A stretch of 64,000 nucleotides of DNA. Origin: Hevea brasiliensis (Eukaryota; Streptophyta; Magnoliopsida; Malpighiales; Euphorbiaceae). Position numbers and translations under genes: made by a program. Below, piece by piece: positions 48,412 to 58,769 of this stretch. Below the pieces are notes generated by a model. It was not told the origin of the DNA. It saw only the letters and a list, made by a program, of their open reading frames with translations, and did no database searches. The DNA lies in contig NC_079499.1 in assembly GCF_030052815.1 (NCBI RefSeq), positions 69,083,760 through 69,147,759 on the forward strand, given 5' to 3'. Positions within the stretch are counted from its first letter, which is position 1; every line of letters starts with the position of its first letter.

Positions 48412-49625
48412 CTTTTGGCTTTGGGAATTTTATTTGGAAATTATTGTGTTGCCTACTTTGCAAATGAAAATTTTGAGATAAAATGTGACTTGTGGTTTGT
48501 ATGAAATATTGTGATTTGGAATTGTTTTTATTTACATTAGGCATGACAATGTTACTATGTTCCTCCTCCATTTATGGGGTGAGTGTGATTATATTCCTCC
48601 CTCTTTGACTTGTCAGTCTGAGGTGAGTGTGGATGAGTACTCATTATCTAGCCTTGTCGTGATGTACACACGGCATGTTCAGAAAAATTTGTTTCATGGC
48701 CTAAATTTTGTTATTGATTGGAAAAACTATGTTATTCAGTTATTTAATCAAATTGTGTTATTGATTGGCAAAACTGTGTTATTCAGTTATTTGATCAAAT
48801 TGTGTTATTGATTGGCAACACTGTGTTACTCAATTGTTTAATCAAATTTGTGTTATATGAGCTTTGAAAAATTATGAATTGTTTGGATTGTAAATTATCA
48901 ATAAAAGTTTTACATACCGCATTTTAAATTGTTATTGTGCACCACTGAGTAAATTTTACTCAGTGATAGCTTTTCATTGCTGTCGCAGGTAAACAAACTG
49001 ACAGGGCAACAGACTAGGCTGCTAGTGCTACATTGAGAGTTCATCGAGTATATTGAGTATACCATATTTTGTATTTTGTATTGTAATGTATGTTCACTGT
49101 ATGTATATATTGTTCTTGGTTTTGAGCAGATGTAAATTAAAATTGTACATTAAAAATTGGACATTAAAGTTGTAAACTAAATTTATAAATTATTTTGCTT
49201 GTAAATATTGTGATATATTTTTTTTTTATCTCAGCTTTTGAAAACACTGGAAAATTATTGTGGATTTGAGTTGACAAATGTTGAGAAACTTGTGTTGATT
49301 GGATATTGGAGTTTGGGGATTGAACAAAATATTGGAAGTGCTTTTTACAGGTTTTTGAAGAACTGTTTTAATCAAAATACAGATGGCACTCTGCCAAAAT
49401 TTTTATAGAAATTATTAATACTTCAAATGTGTTATTTGGTTTCACTTCAGTTAAAAAAAAATTTTTTTTCTAACACCTGTCAATAGTGCTCACCACTGTA
49501 AAAAGAAGTAAGAAAAGTTTTAAAATCCCTTGTAGTATTTAATGGGTTATCAGTAGACGAAGTTTGTAATTCATTAGGTATACTACAGGATCATGTTATA
49601 CCTTACGGAGGGGTAGGGTGTGACA
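48412..49625 (+). mobile_element. A-1 3' LTR, second part
   Basis: Continues the 3' LTR after A-3 and ends GGGGTAGGGTGTGACA at 49625, followed by TSD caaat. Holds the array at about 48703-48850. Confidence 0.92.
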
Positions 49626-49642
49626 CAAATGGCAAATATAGT
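49626..49642 (-). other. Copia-1 leader, first bases after the primer site
   Basis: caaat TSD copy plus leader sequence linking the Copia-1 primer site to the leader at 4779. Confidence 0.8.
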
Positions 49643-49655
49643 GGCTCTGATACCA
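49643..49655 (-). promoter_or_regulatory. Primer-binding site of Copia-1
   Basis: Minus strand TGGTATCAGAGCC, two bases after the LTR end: a perfect form of the initiator-Met-tRNA site common in plant copia elements. Confidence 0.92.
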
Positions 49656-49657
49656 AT

Positions 49658-51728
49658 TGAAGGAGCAGAAGCATGAAAAACATAGGTTTCGATCATTGAA
49701 ATCAAAAGGGTCATATGCATCATGCAAGATTCATTTTTATTTATTTGATTACAATGATAAAGAGCATATTAAAACTCTTTTAATATGTTTTTGGATCTAT
49801 ATTTGCTATTTAAAATTTTAGAATGAATCAGATTAATTATTAGAACCCTAGATTATATCTAACATTTTGATGCATTGAAGTGTGTTTGGCACCTTTGGGA
49901 TGCGTCTTTAGGACACCAGATGTTGTCCCTCTAGCTTGTCCACACCAAGATCACCTATGACAGCCCTTGAATAACTTCTAAAGCTTTTTCTATGAATTAG
50001 AAAATCAAGTTTTTCCTTTTAAGAGATTACAGATGTAAACAGGACACTAGAAACAATTTCTAGTATTTTTAATTCAAGAGATTGTTTGCTAATCTCTTTG
50101 AATTGATGAGAGATGAAGAAGAAGAGGGGAGAGGGCAGCCAAGGGTGGTGGCACAAAGTGAGAATGGCAGCTTGTGTATTTTTTTCTTTCATCCTTACTC
50201 TTATATAGCTAGGTTACCACTTAAAACCCTTGCCACATGTCACCTTTTAATTAGCTCTAGGTTTAATTGACCCAATCACATTGTGCCAAGTGTCAAACTT
50301 ATATTTAATCTTGATTTTAATCATCTTATATGATTAAAAGACATTTGGCAGACTTATGTGTAGTGCCATGTGTCACCATCTCATGGTGCCACATGTCATC
50401 CTGTGAAATGACCAAAATACCCCTGTATCTTAATTTTGAGTTCTCAACCCAAAATAATTATTTCTCTTCTTCTAATCAATTTATATCAAATATAAATTAA
50501 TTAATTAATTTCTCATTAATTAAATTCATATTTAAACACTTTAAATATAAATTTAACTTATACTATACATCCAATAACCTAGATTTGGTTTCAAGCCATG
50601 CTAGGGACTTTTCAATCTAATTGCAGGCCAAACCTATTTAATTAATCAATTAAACTCTTTAATTAATTAATTAAATCATATTTAATTTGGTGATTAGCTT
50701 TGTATGTGTGTGACTTAATAGGCTCATCACTAATTGGCAATGAGACATGATATCAACTCTTAATATTATCAGAACTCTTTCTTACCATAAATGATTTCTC
50801 TAAATCATTTTATGCACCTCATAGACCATGGTTAACACCTAGCATAGCATGCCATGGCCACCCAATCAGTAATAAGGTTTACCTTAAATGAACCTATAAT
50901 CATATATTACCATGCACTAGAATCTCTCTGTTACAAAATCCCAATTCGAGCTGAAGTCATGGTTTATGCAAACCCCATTTACTATGAATATTATGTTCTC
51001 TTTTAATTTCAGTTCTTGATTGAAATAATTTTCTCATCAGAAACTCTTTTCTGAATAAATCTATCTGTCCTGGCCAGGAACTTGAAACATCAAGAACAAT
51101 TAAACGAACATAGGATTTTATCCCTATTTACTTAGAGGAACAGATTCGATCTTGATCAACACCTACCTCCATATATAACTAGTAGGAGCCAACACATGCT
51201 TATATACCCATACACAGTACAAGTATGAAAGCAGTATCAAACTCAAACCATCTATATACAAGATAACTATGCTATCTCAGGTCTAAAGATTACATGCACT
51301 GATATGATTTATGACAATGCATTGACAAGAGTAAACTCCATGTGCTTGTCATAAGTGTCACTGGTTCGGCCTACTTATCATGTATAAGTGCCTATCATGT
51401 TTGTTATATGGTATGAGACTCACCATTCCATCTTATTTACGTCTCATATAAATAACTTAGGAACAAATATGATTATAATCTTTCTGAATAAGTCATGTCC
51501 TTATTGTGAAGTATCCTCGATTGTGAATTTATTTATGATACTTTGTGCTAGAAATACTGTCACTCATATTCTTAACAACTTAAGAATAGAATTTCTAACA
51601 AAATATCAATGGATCTTTTCTATTACATATAAATATATTATGTAAACGAAAAAGTGAAAATGCCTTTTATTAATAAAATATGTATAAGATACATACTAAA
51701 TGATATGCTCTAGGGCATACTACTAACA
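49658..51728 (-). mobile_element. Copia-1 5' LTR (2071 bp)
   Basis: Minus strand TGTTAGTAGTATGCCCTAGAG at 51728 to CTTCTGCTCCTTCA at 49658. Same family as 52712-54803 and 61312-63417. Carries a TATA box at 50200-50207. Confidence 0.93.
50200..50207 (-). promoter_or_regulatory. Candidate TATA box of the Copia-1 LTR
   Basis: Minus strand TATATAAG, conserved in position with 54232-54239 and 62846-62853. Followed downstream by a CT-rich leader, typical of plant LTR promoters. Confidence 0.65.
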
Positions 51729-52711
51729 AACACCATATAGAATGGCACTAGCAGAACTAAAAGAATTGAAAGTGTAGTTGCAAGAGTTGTTTGACAAGGG
51801 CTTCATTCGCCCTAGTGTGTCAACTTGGGGAGCGCTAGTATTGTTTGTTAAGAAAAAAGATGGCACTCTCCTCTTGTGTATTGATTACCGACAATTGAAT
51901 AAGGTGACAATAAAGAACAGATATCTGTTGCCCTACATTGATGATTTGTTTGATCAGTTAAAGGGTGCAGCTGTGTTCTTCAAAATTGATTTGAGATATG
52001 GCTATTACTAGTTAAGGGTGTAAGAGCAGAGTATCCCTAAAACTACTTTCAGAACTCGATATGGCCATTATGAGTTTCTGGTTATGCCATTCAAGTTAAC
52101 TAATGCTCCAGCTGCTTTTATGGATCTGATGAACACTATCTTCATACCATACCTCGACCAGTTTGTGGTGGTATTCATTGATGACATCTTGGTGTATTCA
52201 AAGTGTAGAGGAGCATGAAAGAAATCTGCAGATTGTGCTACAAACTTTAAGAGAAAAACAGTTGTACACCAAATTAATGAAACGTGAATTTTGGCTGAAA
52301 TAGATTGCTTTCTTGGGGCCCATAGTATCAACAGAGGGCATCAAGGTAGATCCTAGTAAGATTGAAGCTATCCTTAATTGGATTATAGAAATCCATAGTT
52401 TTCTGGGTTTATCTAGATACTACCGCCGATCTGTGAAGAGATTTTCTATGTTGTCTTCTCCACTAACTAAGCTGCTTCGAAAAGATGTGAGATATTAGTG
52501 GACGGATAAATGCCAGCAGAGTTTTGATAAAATAAAGAGATGTTTGACTGAAGCTCCAATCCTTACTTTATCTACACTAGATAAAGAATATATAGTTTAT
52601 AGTGATACTTCTCGCAATGGGTTAGGCTGTGTACCGATGCAAGATTAAAATGTTATTACATATGCATCACACCAGCTAAAACCACATGAGAGAAACTGCC
52701 ATACACACGAC
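51729..52711 (+). pseudogene. pol: Ty3/gypsy pol fragment: RT and start of RNase H
   Basis: Plus-strand gypsy pol. It begins in the RT N-terminus (PYRMALAELKELKV, then a stop), then [32 protein letters not shown] and [10 protein letters not shown], a stop, [15 protein letters not shown], and the intact catalytic box [12 protein letters not shown]. After frameshifts come [24 protein letters not shown], and the RNase H start EYIVYSDTSRNGLG. Stops and frameshifts occur at several points (near 51777, 52009, 52217 and 52497). It is cut at both ends by copia LTRs: Copia-1 at 51728 and the solo LTR at 52712. This is the oldest layer, and the kind of pol families A and C lack. Confidence 0.93.
52707..52711. 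repeat. TSD acgac, left copy (copia solo LTR)
   Basis: acgac equals acgac at 54804-54808. Joining the flanks restores the RNase H codons THD-LELA. Confidence 0.93.
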
Positions 52712-54803
52712 TATTAGTAGTATGCCCTAGAGCATATCATTTAGTATGTATCTTGTACATGTTTTATTAATAAAAGGCATTTCTACTTTTTCATTTACAT
52801 AATATATTTATGTGTAATAAAAAAGGTCCATTCATATTTTGTTAGAAATTCTATTCTTAAGTTGTTAAGAATATGAGTGACAGTATTTCTAGTACAAAGT
52901 ATCATAAATAGGTTCACAATCCAGGATACTTCATAATAAGGACATGACTTATCCAGAAAGATTGTATTCATATTTGTTCTCAAGTTATTTATATGAGATA
53001 TAGATAAGATGGAATGGTGAGTCTCATGCCATATAACAAACATGATAGGCACTTATACATGATAAGTAGGCCGAACCAGTGACACTTATGACAAGCAAAT
53101 GGAGTTTACTCTTGCCAATGCATTGTCATAAATCATATCAGTGCATATAATCTTTAGACCCAAGATAGCACAGTTATCTTGTATATAGGTGGTTTGAGTT
53201 TGATACTACTTTCATACTTGTACTGTGTATGGGTATATGGGCATGTGTTGGCTCCTACTAGTTATATATGGAGGTAGGTGTTGATTAAGATGGAATATAT
53301 TCCTCTAAGTAAATAGAGATAAAATCCTATGTTCACTTAATTGTTCTTGATGTTTCAAGTTCCTGGCCAGGACAGATAGATTTATTCAGAAAGAGTTTCT
53401 GATGAGAAAATCTTTTAATCAAGAACTAGAATTAAAAGAAAACATAATATTCATAGCAAATGGAGTTTGACATAAACCATGACTCCAGCTTGAGTTGGGA
53501 TTTTGTAACAGAGAGATTCTAGTGCATGATAACATATGATTATAGGTTCATTTAAGATAAACCTTATTACTAATTGGGTGGCCATGGTATGCTATGCTAG
53601 GTGTTAACCATGGTCTATGAGGTGCATAAAATGATTTAGAGAAATCATTTATGGTAAGAAAGAGTTCTGATGATATTAAGAGTTGATATCATATCTCATT
53701 GCCAATTAGTGATGAGCCTAGTAAGTCACATACATACACAAGTAATCACCTAATTAAATATGATTTAAATTAATTAATTAAAGAGTTTAATTGATTAATT
53801 AAATAGGTTTGGTTTGCAATTAGATTGCAAAGTCCCTAGCATGACTTGAAACCAAAACTAGATTATTGGATGTACAATATAAGTTAAATTTATATTTAAA
53901 GTGTTTAAATATGAATTTAATTAATGAGAAATTAATTAATAAAGATTAATTAATTGATTTATATTTGATATAAATTAATTAAAAGAAGAGAAATAATTAT
54001 TTTGGGTTGAGAACTCAAAATTAAGACACAGGGGCATTTGGTCATGTGGCACCATGAGATGGTGACACATGGCATTACACATAAGCTTGCCAAATGTCTT
54101 TTAATCATGTAAGATGATTAAAATTAAGATTAAATATAGGTTTTGACACTTGGCACAATGTGATTGGGTCAATTAAACCTAGAACCAATCAGAAGGTGAC
54201 ATGTGGCAAGGGTTTAATGTGTTGACCTAGCTATATAAGTGTTGTTATGAAAAGAAAACAATACAACCAGCAGCTACTCCTCCTTTGTGCCACCACCTTG
54301 AAGCTCTCCCTCTCTTCTTCTTCTTCTCTCATCTATTCCAAGAGATTAGCAAACAATCTCTTGAATTAAAAATACTAAAAATTATTTCTAGTGTCCTGTT
54401 TACATCTTTAATCTCTTAAAAGGCAGAACTTGATTTTCTAATTAATAGAAAAAGCTTTAGAAGCTGTTCAAGGGCTGTCATAGGTTTTCTTGGTGTGGAC
54501 AAGCTAGAGGGACAACATCTGGTGTCCTAAAGAAGCATCCGAAAGGCACAAATACATTGCAGTGCATCAAGAAGTTAGTGTATTTGTTCTTGATCTAATC
54601 TAGGGTTTTAAAATTAATCTGATTAATTTTAAAATTTTAAATGGAAAATATAGATCCAAAAACATATTAAAATAGTTTTAATATATTGTTTATCATTGAA
54701 ATCAAGTAGATAAAAATAAATCTTGCATGATGCATGTGACCCTAGGTGAAAATTTTTGAATTCAATGGTATAAACTTGTGTTTTTCATGCTTCGGCTCCT
54801 TCA
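52712..54803 (+). mobile_element. Copia-2: solo LTR (2092 bp) inside gypsy RNase H
   Basis: TATTAGTAGTATGCCCTAG (TG changed to TA) to CTTCGGCTCCTTCA, TSD acgac. No interior remains. The matching insertion at 61312-63417 has the same downstream gypsy junction but keeps the pol side. Confidence 0.93.
54232..54239 (+). promoter_or_regulatory. Candidate TATA box of the copia solo LTR
   Basis: TATATAAG with a CCAAT-like element about 45 bases upstream (AACCAATCAG) and a CT-rich leader downstream. Confidence 0.6.
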
Positions 54804-54985
54804 ACGACTTGGAGCTAGCAACTAGTGTCTTTCCTCTAAAGATCTGGAGAAATTATCTATATGGGGAGAAGTGTTATATCTACATAGATCACAAGAGCTT
54901 AAAGTACTTGGGCACCCAGAAGGAATTGAATTTGAGACAGACGAGATAGTTAGAACTGATTAAAGATTATAATTGTCTAATAGAC
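54804..54985 (+). pseudogene. pol: Ty3/gypsy pol fragment: RNase H continuation
   Basis: Continues 52711 in frame: [41 protein letters not shown], then a stop (TAG) and LIKDYN-type residues, cut at 54985 by a family-A LTR. Matches the RNase H/connection part of gypsy pol. An identical arrangement lies at 63418-63599. Confidence 0.92.
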
Positions 54986-57900
54986 TGTAACACCCCTATA
55001 TTTGGTAGTGTGTTCTGCTGTTCCAGTGACAGTGTATGTCCAGACAGCTAAGATGCTTAGAACTACACTTAGACATGGGTGAGGAGACATAAAAAAATGA
55101 AATACAAGAAAAGAAAATGCAAGAAAAATAAAGGAAAAATAATAGCAATGAAATGTAACCAAGTTAAACGAGCCAAGAACCTTAGCGATGGCTGACCTCA
55201 TCGAGAAGTTGCGGCGTGGACCGTTGACTAGCCCTGGACTACGGGGAACCCTGAAAAATATTTTTAAGACTTAAATAAACATCTATGGAAGTATAAATGC
55301 CATTAGAAATATCAAAGAAAAATTAATTAATTAGTACAAAGAAAAACGAGAAATCGAGAAAACGACAAAACTCGGTGTTACCGAAAAATCAGGAATGCAA
55401 CCCGAATAGGGGCATTGTGGTCATTTGAAATCCCGAGATGCCTTTTGACCTAAATTTCCATTAAAAATAAATGATATTACACTTGGAAAATGTCATGAAA
55501 AATTAAAATAGTGGTACATAATCTAAATAGCAAAAGATAGGAGGAAAATGTGGGAAATTGGAAATGTTGGAATAAACAAACCTTTTAATTGATTTAGTGC
55601 TCCACTAGATTCAGCATTTGGACACCTAAAGGGACACTTGGGAGGTGCAGCACTCATCTTCAACCTTAGGAAGAGAACCAGCCGAAACTCCATGGGAGTC
55701 CTCCATGGCCGTCCACACTCCAAGCTCAAGTTCACCATGTTCTAGCCACTTTTTCCATTAGCTTTCTTCATTAAACTTGATCACCATACTTCAGGCAGCA
55801 TACTAGGAGCAAGAAAGTTAAGTTTTTGTGAGGTTTTGAAGAACTTCAAAAGTGGTAAGTGAGTGTTTTCAATTCTTGTTTCATTAAAAGTGTAACCAAG
55901 GTTGTGGGTAGTTGATTTATGGAAGAATTTTTTAAGTTTGATATTTTAATGGAGATGTACATTTTGGCAGCCATGAAAACTCCACATATTTATTTTGTTT
56001 TTACTTGTTTATGGTTGTTTAAGATGTTGATGTAAATGTTTATGTATATAGAAACAAATTGGATAATGTATACTAAGTGTATGTGTGATAGTGCGCTTGG
56101 TTTTGGAGGCTTGGAAGCTAATTGAAACAGAGGTGCAAATCGGCAAATTTAATATGTAGTTTAAAATGTGTTATTTCATGGTTTCGGTTGTTGATTTATG
56201 TTGTTATTGATGGCAGCATGGATATGTGTATAATGGTTTGGAATTGGGTATGTAAATGGGGTATGTTCATGTGGTTAAATAGTGTAAATGGACTTTAGAA
56301 AATTCTATTTTATAGTGTGCATATTGAGAATGGTTACAAGCTGTCCAAAATGACCAAAATTTGTTGTTAAATGTGTTAATAGTAAGGTACAAACTAGAAT
56401 TGGCATGAAGGAAGTAGTTTGGTAAGTGTTGAATATGTAATTGGTAAGTGATGAGAAGTGTGTAGTAGGGCAGTGTGTGTTTTGGCTTAGAACCTTAAGT
56501 GTGTCACTCCAATTGGAATGAGACCAATTGGAGGTGAAACTAAGCACAAAATGTGCCAACTTTCATGAAGGAAGCTTACCTAAATTATGCCTAGAAGGTG
56601 ATTTGAAAAATGACCAAATCCGGACTAGTGACTTGAAAGCCTGAAAATTGACCATTTGGGCAATTGTTAGTGTTTTGATCATAACTTACTCAAAATAGGT
56701 CCAATTGACCTGAAATTTTTACCATGAATATTTTAGACATATATCTACAATTCTTGTGAAGACACCAAAGCTCAGAAATGGCCAAAACTAAGCCAAATAG
56801 CTTGCATAAATTTAGATACCAAAACTGGCCGAACCAAAAGTGACCTAAAAATGACCTAAAGTTACCATTTTGGTGCATTCTGTTCAACATTGGTAAATTG
56901 ACCATATCTTGGTCTACACAACTCAGAATGACCTGAAATTTTTCCCCGCATGCAATAAGACATAGACCTACAAGTTTGTAGTTTTGACCGAAACCCAAAA
57001 ATCAAGGAAACTAGGTCGTCTAGCTAGGTCAAAATAATACACCGAAATTTGATAAATTACAATAAAATGCAATACACTTGGAAATGAAATTGGTAACATA
57101 TACCAACACTTAAGGGATATAAAATGTGACATATTGGTAACATTAGAATTGACTCAGAGTGCATCAAGGGTCAACATTATAGGTTGACTAATGAAATGAA
57201 TTGAAGAGAATAGTACCAAAAAATTTTAAATATTGGGTTTTATTGTTAGAAACGAATTCATTAAGTACTGAAATACTTTAAATTGTGTGTTTCAATTGAA
57301 AAGGATATTGAGAAGCATAATGAACATTTAGTCAAGGCCTAGAGGTGACTCAAACAAGGTTTGTGCACAATAATTTTGATTTTTCATTTTCTACTTAAAA
57401 ATTTAATTGAACATTATAGTTTTAATTTGTGTCTGTGCACAATACTTTTTATATTCACTGCTTTTACCAGAAAATTTATTTGGAGAAATGAGTTATGAAT
57501 AATTTTTTATTGTTTTAACTTTGGGAATTGTATTTGGAAATTATTGTGTTGCCTACTTTGCAAATGGAAATTTTGAGATAAAATGTGAATTGTGGTTTGT
57601 ATGAAATATTGTGATTTGGAATTGTTTTGATTCACACTTGGCATGACAATGTTACTATGTTACTTCTCCATTTATAGGATGAGTGTGATTATATTCCTCC
57701 CTCTTTAACTTGTCAGTCTGAGGTGAGTGTGGATGAGTTCTCATTATCTAGCTAGCTTCCTCCCTCATTGATTTCGATTATTGGGGTGAGTGTGCCTTAT
57801 CGTGATGTACACACGACATGTTCGGAAAAAATTTATGTCATGGCCTAAATTGTGTTATTGATTGGCAAAACTGTGTTACTCAGTTATTTGATCAAATTGT

Positions 57901-58769
57901 GTTATTGATTAGCAAAACTGTGTTACTCAGTTATTTGATCAAATTGTGTTATTGACTGGCAACACTGTGTTGTTTAATGTTTGATCAAATTTGTGTTATA
58001 TGAGCTTTAAAAAATTGTGAATTATTTGGATTGTAAATTGTCAATAAAAGTTTTACATACAGCATTTTAAATTGTTATTATGCACCACTTAGTAAATTTT
58101 ACTCAGCGATAGCTTTTCATTGCTGTCGCGGGTAGACAGACCGACAGGGCAGCAGACTAGGCTGCTAGTACTACATTGAGAGTTCATCGGTTATATTGAG
58201 TATACCATATTTTGCATTTTGTATTGTAATATATGTTCACTGTATGTATATATTGTTCTTGGTTTTGAGCAGTTGTAAATTAAAATTGTACATTTAAATT
58301 ATACATTAAAGTTGTAAACTAAAGTTGTAAATTATTTTGGATTGTAAATATTGTGATATATTTCTTTTATCTCAGCTTTTGAAAACACTATAAAATTATT
58401 GTGGCTTTGAGTTGGCAAATATTGAGAAACTTATTGTGTTGATTTGATATTGGAGTTTGGGGATTGAACAAAATATTGGAAGTGCTTTTTATAGGTTTTT
58501 GAAGAACTGTTTTATTCAAAATACAGATGGCACTCTACCAAAATTTTTACAGAAATTATTAATACTTCAAATGTATTATCTGGATTCACTTCAGTTAAAA
58601 AAAAAAAATTTTAGCACCTGTAAATAGTGCTCACCACTTTGTAAAGTAGTAAGAAAAGGTTTAAAATCCCTTGTTGTGTATTTAATGGGTTATGAGTAGA
58701 CGAAGTTGGTAATTCATTAGGTATACTACGGGATCATGTTATGCCTTACGGAGGGGTAGGTGTGTCACA
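54986..58769 (+). mobile_element. A-4: family-A LTR, chimeric, no matching TSD
   Basis: 3784 bp, TGTAACACCCCTATATTTGG to GGGGTAGGTGTGTCACA. Left flank is gypsy RNase H (...tagac), right flank is copia integrase (aaatg...), so the two sides come from different insertion sites. Contains ~200-bp repeats (56500-56980), a local duplication of the TGTGCACAATA phrase (57363 and 57434) and the array at about 57850-57995. No gene supported. Confidence 0.88.

Larger units (their letters stand above)
4780..49625 (+). mobile_element. A-1: gag-only LTR retrotransposon, family A, heavily nested
   Basis: Plus-strand element with TSD caaat. 5' LTR 4780-5599 plus 34567-37505, interior 37506-42229, 3' LTR 42230-44717 plus 48417-49625. 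Insertions inside it: C-1 in the 5' LTR, B-3 in the gag region, A-3 in the 3' LTR. Without these insertions the LTRs are about 3.76 and 3.70 kb and the interior about 1.7 kb. The interior has a primer site, a shortened gag and a polypurine tract but no pol. LTR ends are TGTAACACCCC...GGGGTAGGGTGTGACA. Confidence 0.92.
1..51728 (-). mobile_element. Copia-1: minus-strand Ty1/copia element, interrupted and cut by the window edge
   Basis: One Ty1/copia element reads right to left: 5' LTR 49658-51728, Met-tRNA-type primer site 49643-49655, leader, gag and pol remains down to base 1. The 3' LTR lies outside the window. The element is split by A-1 (4780-49625), which is flanked by the duplicated target caaat (4775-4779 and 49626-49630); removing A-1 plus one caaat rejoins the copia leader. 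The LTR starts TGTTAGTA on the minus strand at 51728 and directly abuts gypsy RT coding sequence, so the copia inserted into a gypsy pol. Its own TSD (expected to be the bases after 51728, aacac) cannot be checked here. The pol domain order IN-RT-RNase H is typical of copia. Confidence 0.9.

Noticed and set aside
49643..49655. tRNA gene fragment
   Set aside because: Only a 13-base Met-tRNA complement beside an LTR, i.e. a primer-binding site; no cloverleaf follows. The same holds for 37514-37525, 33013-33024 and 21177-21187.
51729..54985. Endogenous pararetrovirus (caulimovirid) as the source of the RT fragment
   Set aside because: The order and wording of motifs (RT with [12 protein letters not shown] followed by LELA...KIWRHYLYG...DHKSLKYL) match plant Ty3/gypsy pol; no movement protein or coat protein is present.
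54986..58769. A-4 as a simple solo LTR insertion
   Set aside because: Left flank (tagac, gypsy) and right flank (aaatg, copia integrase) do not match and belong to different host elements; a recombinant LTR fits better.
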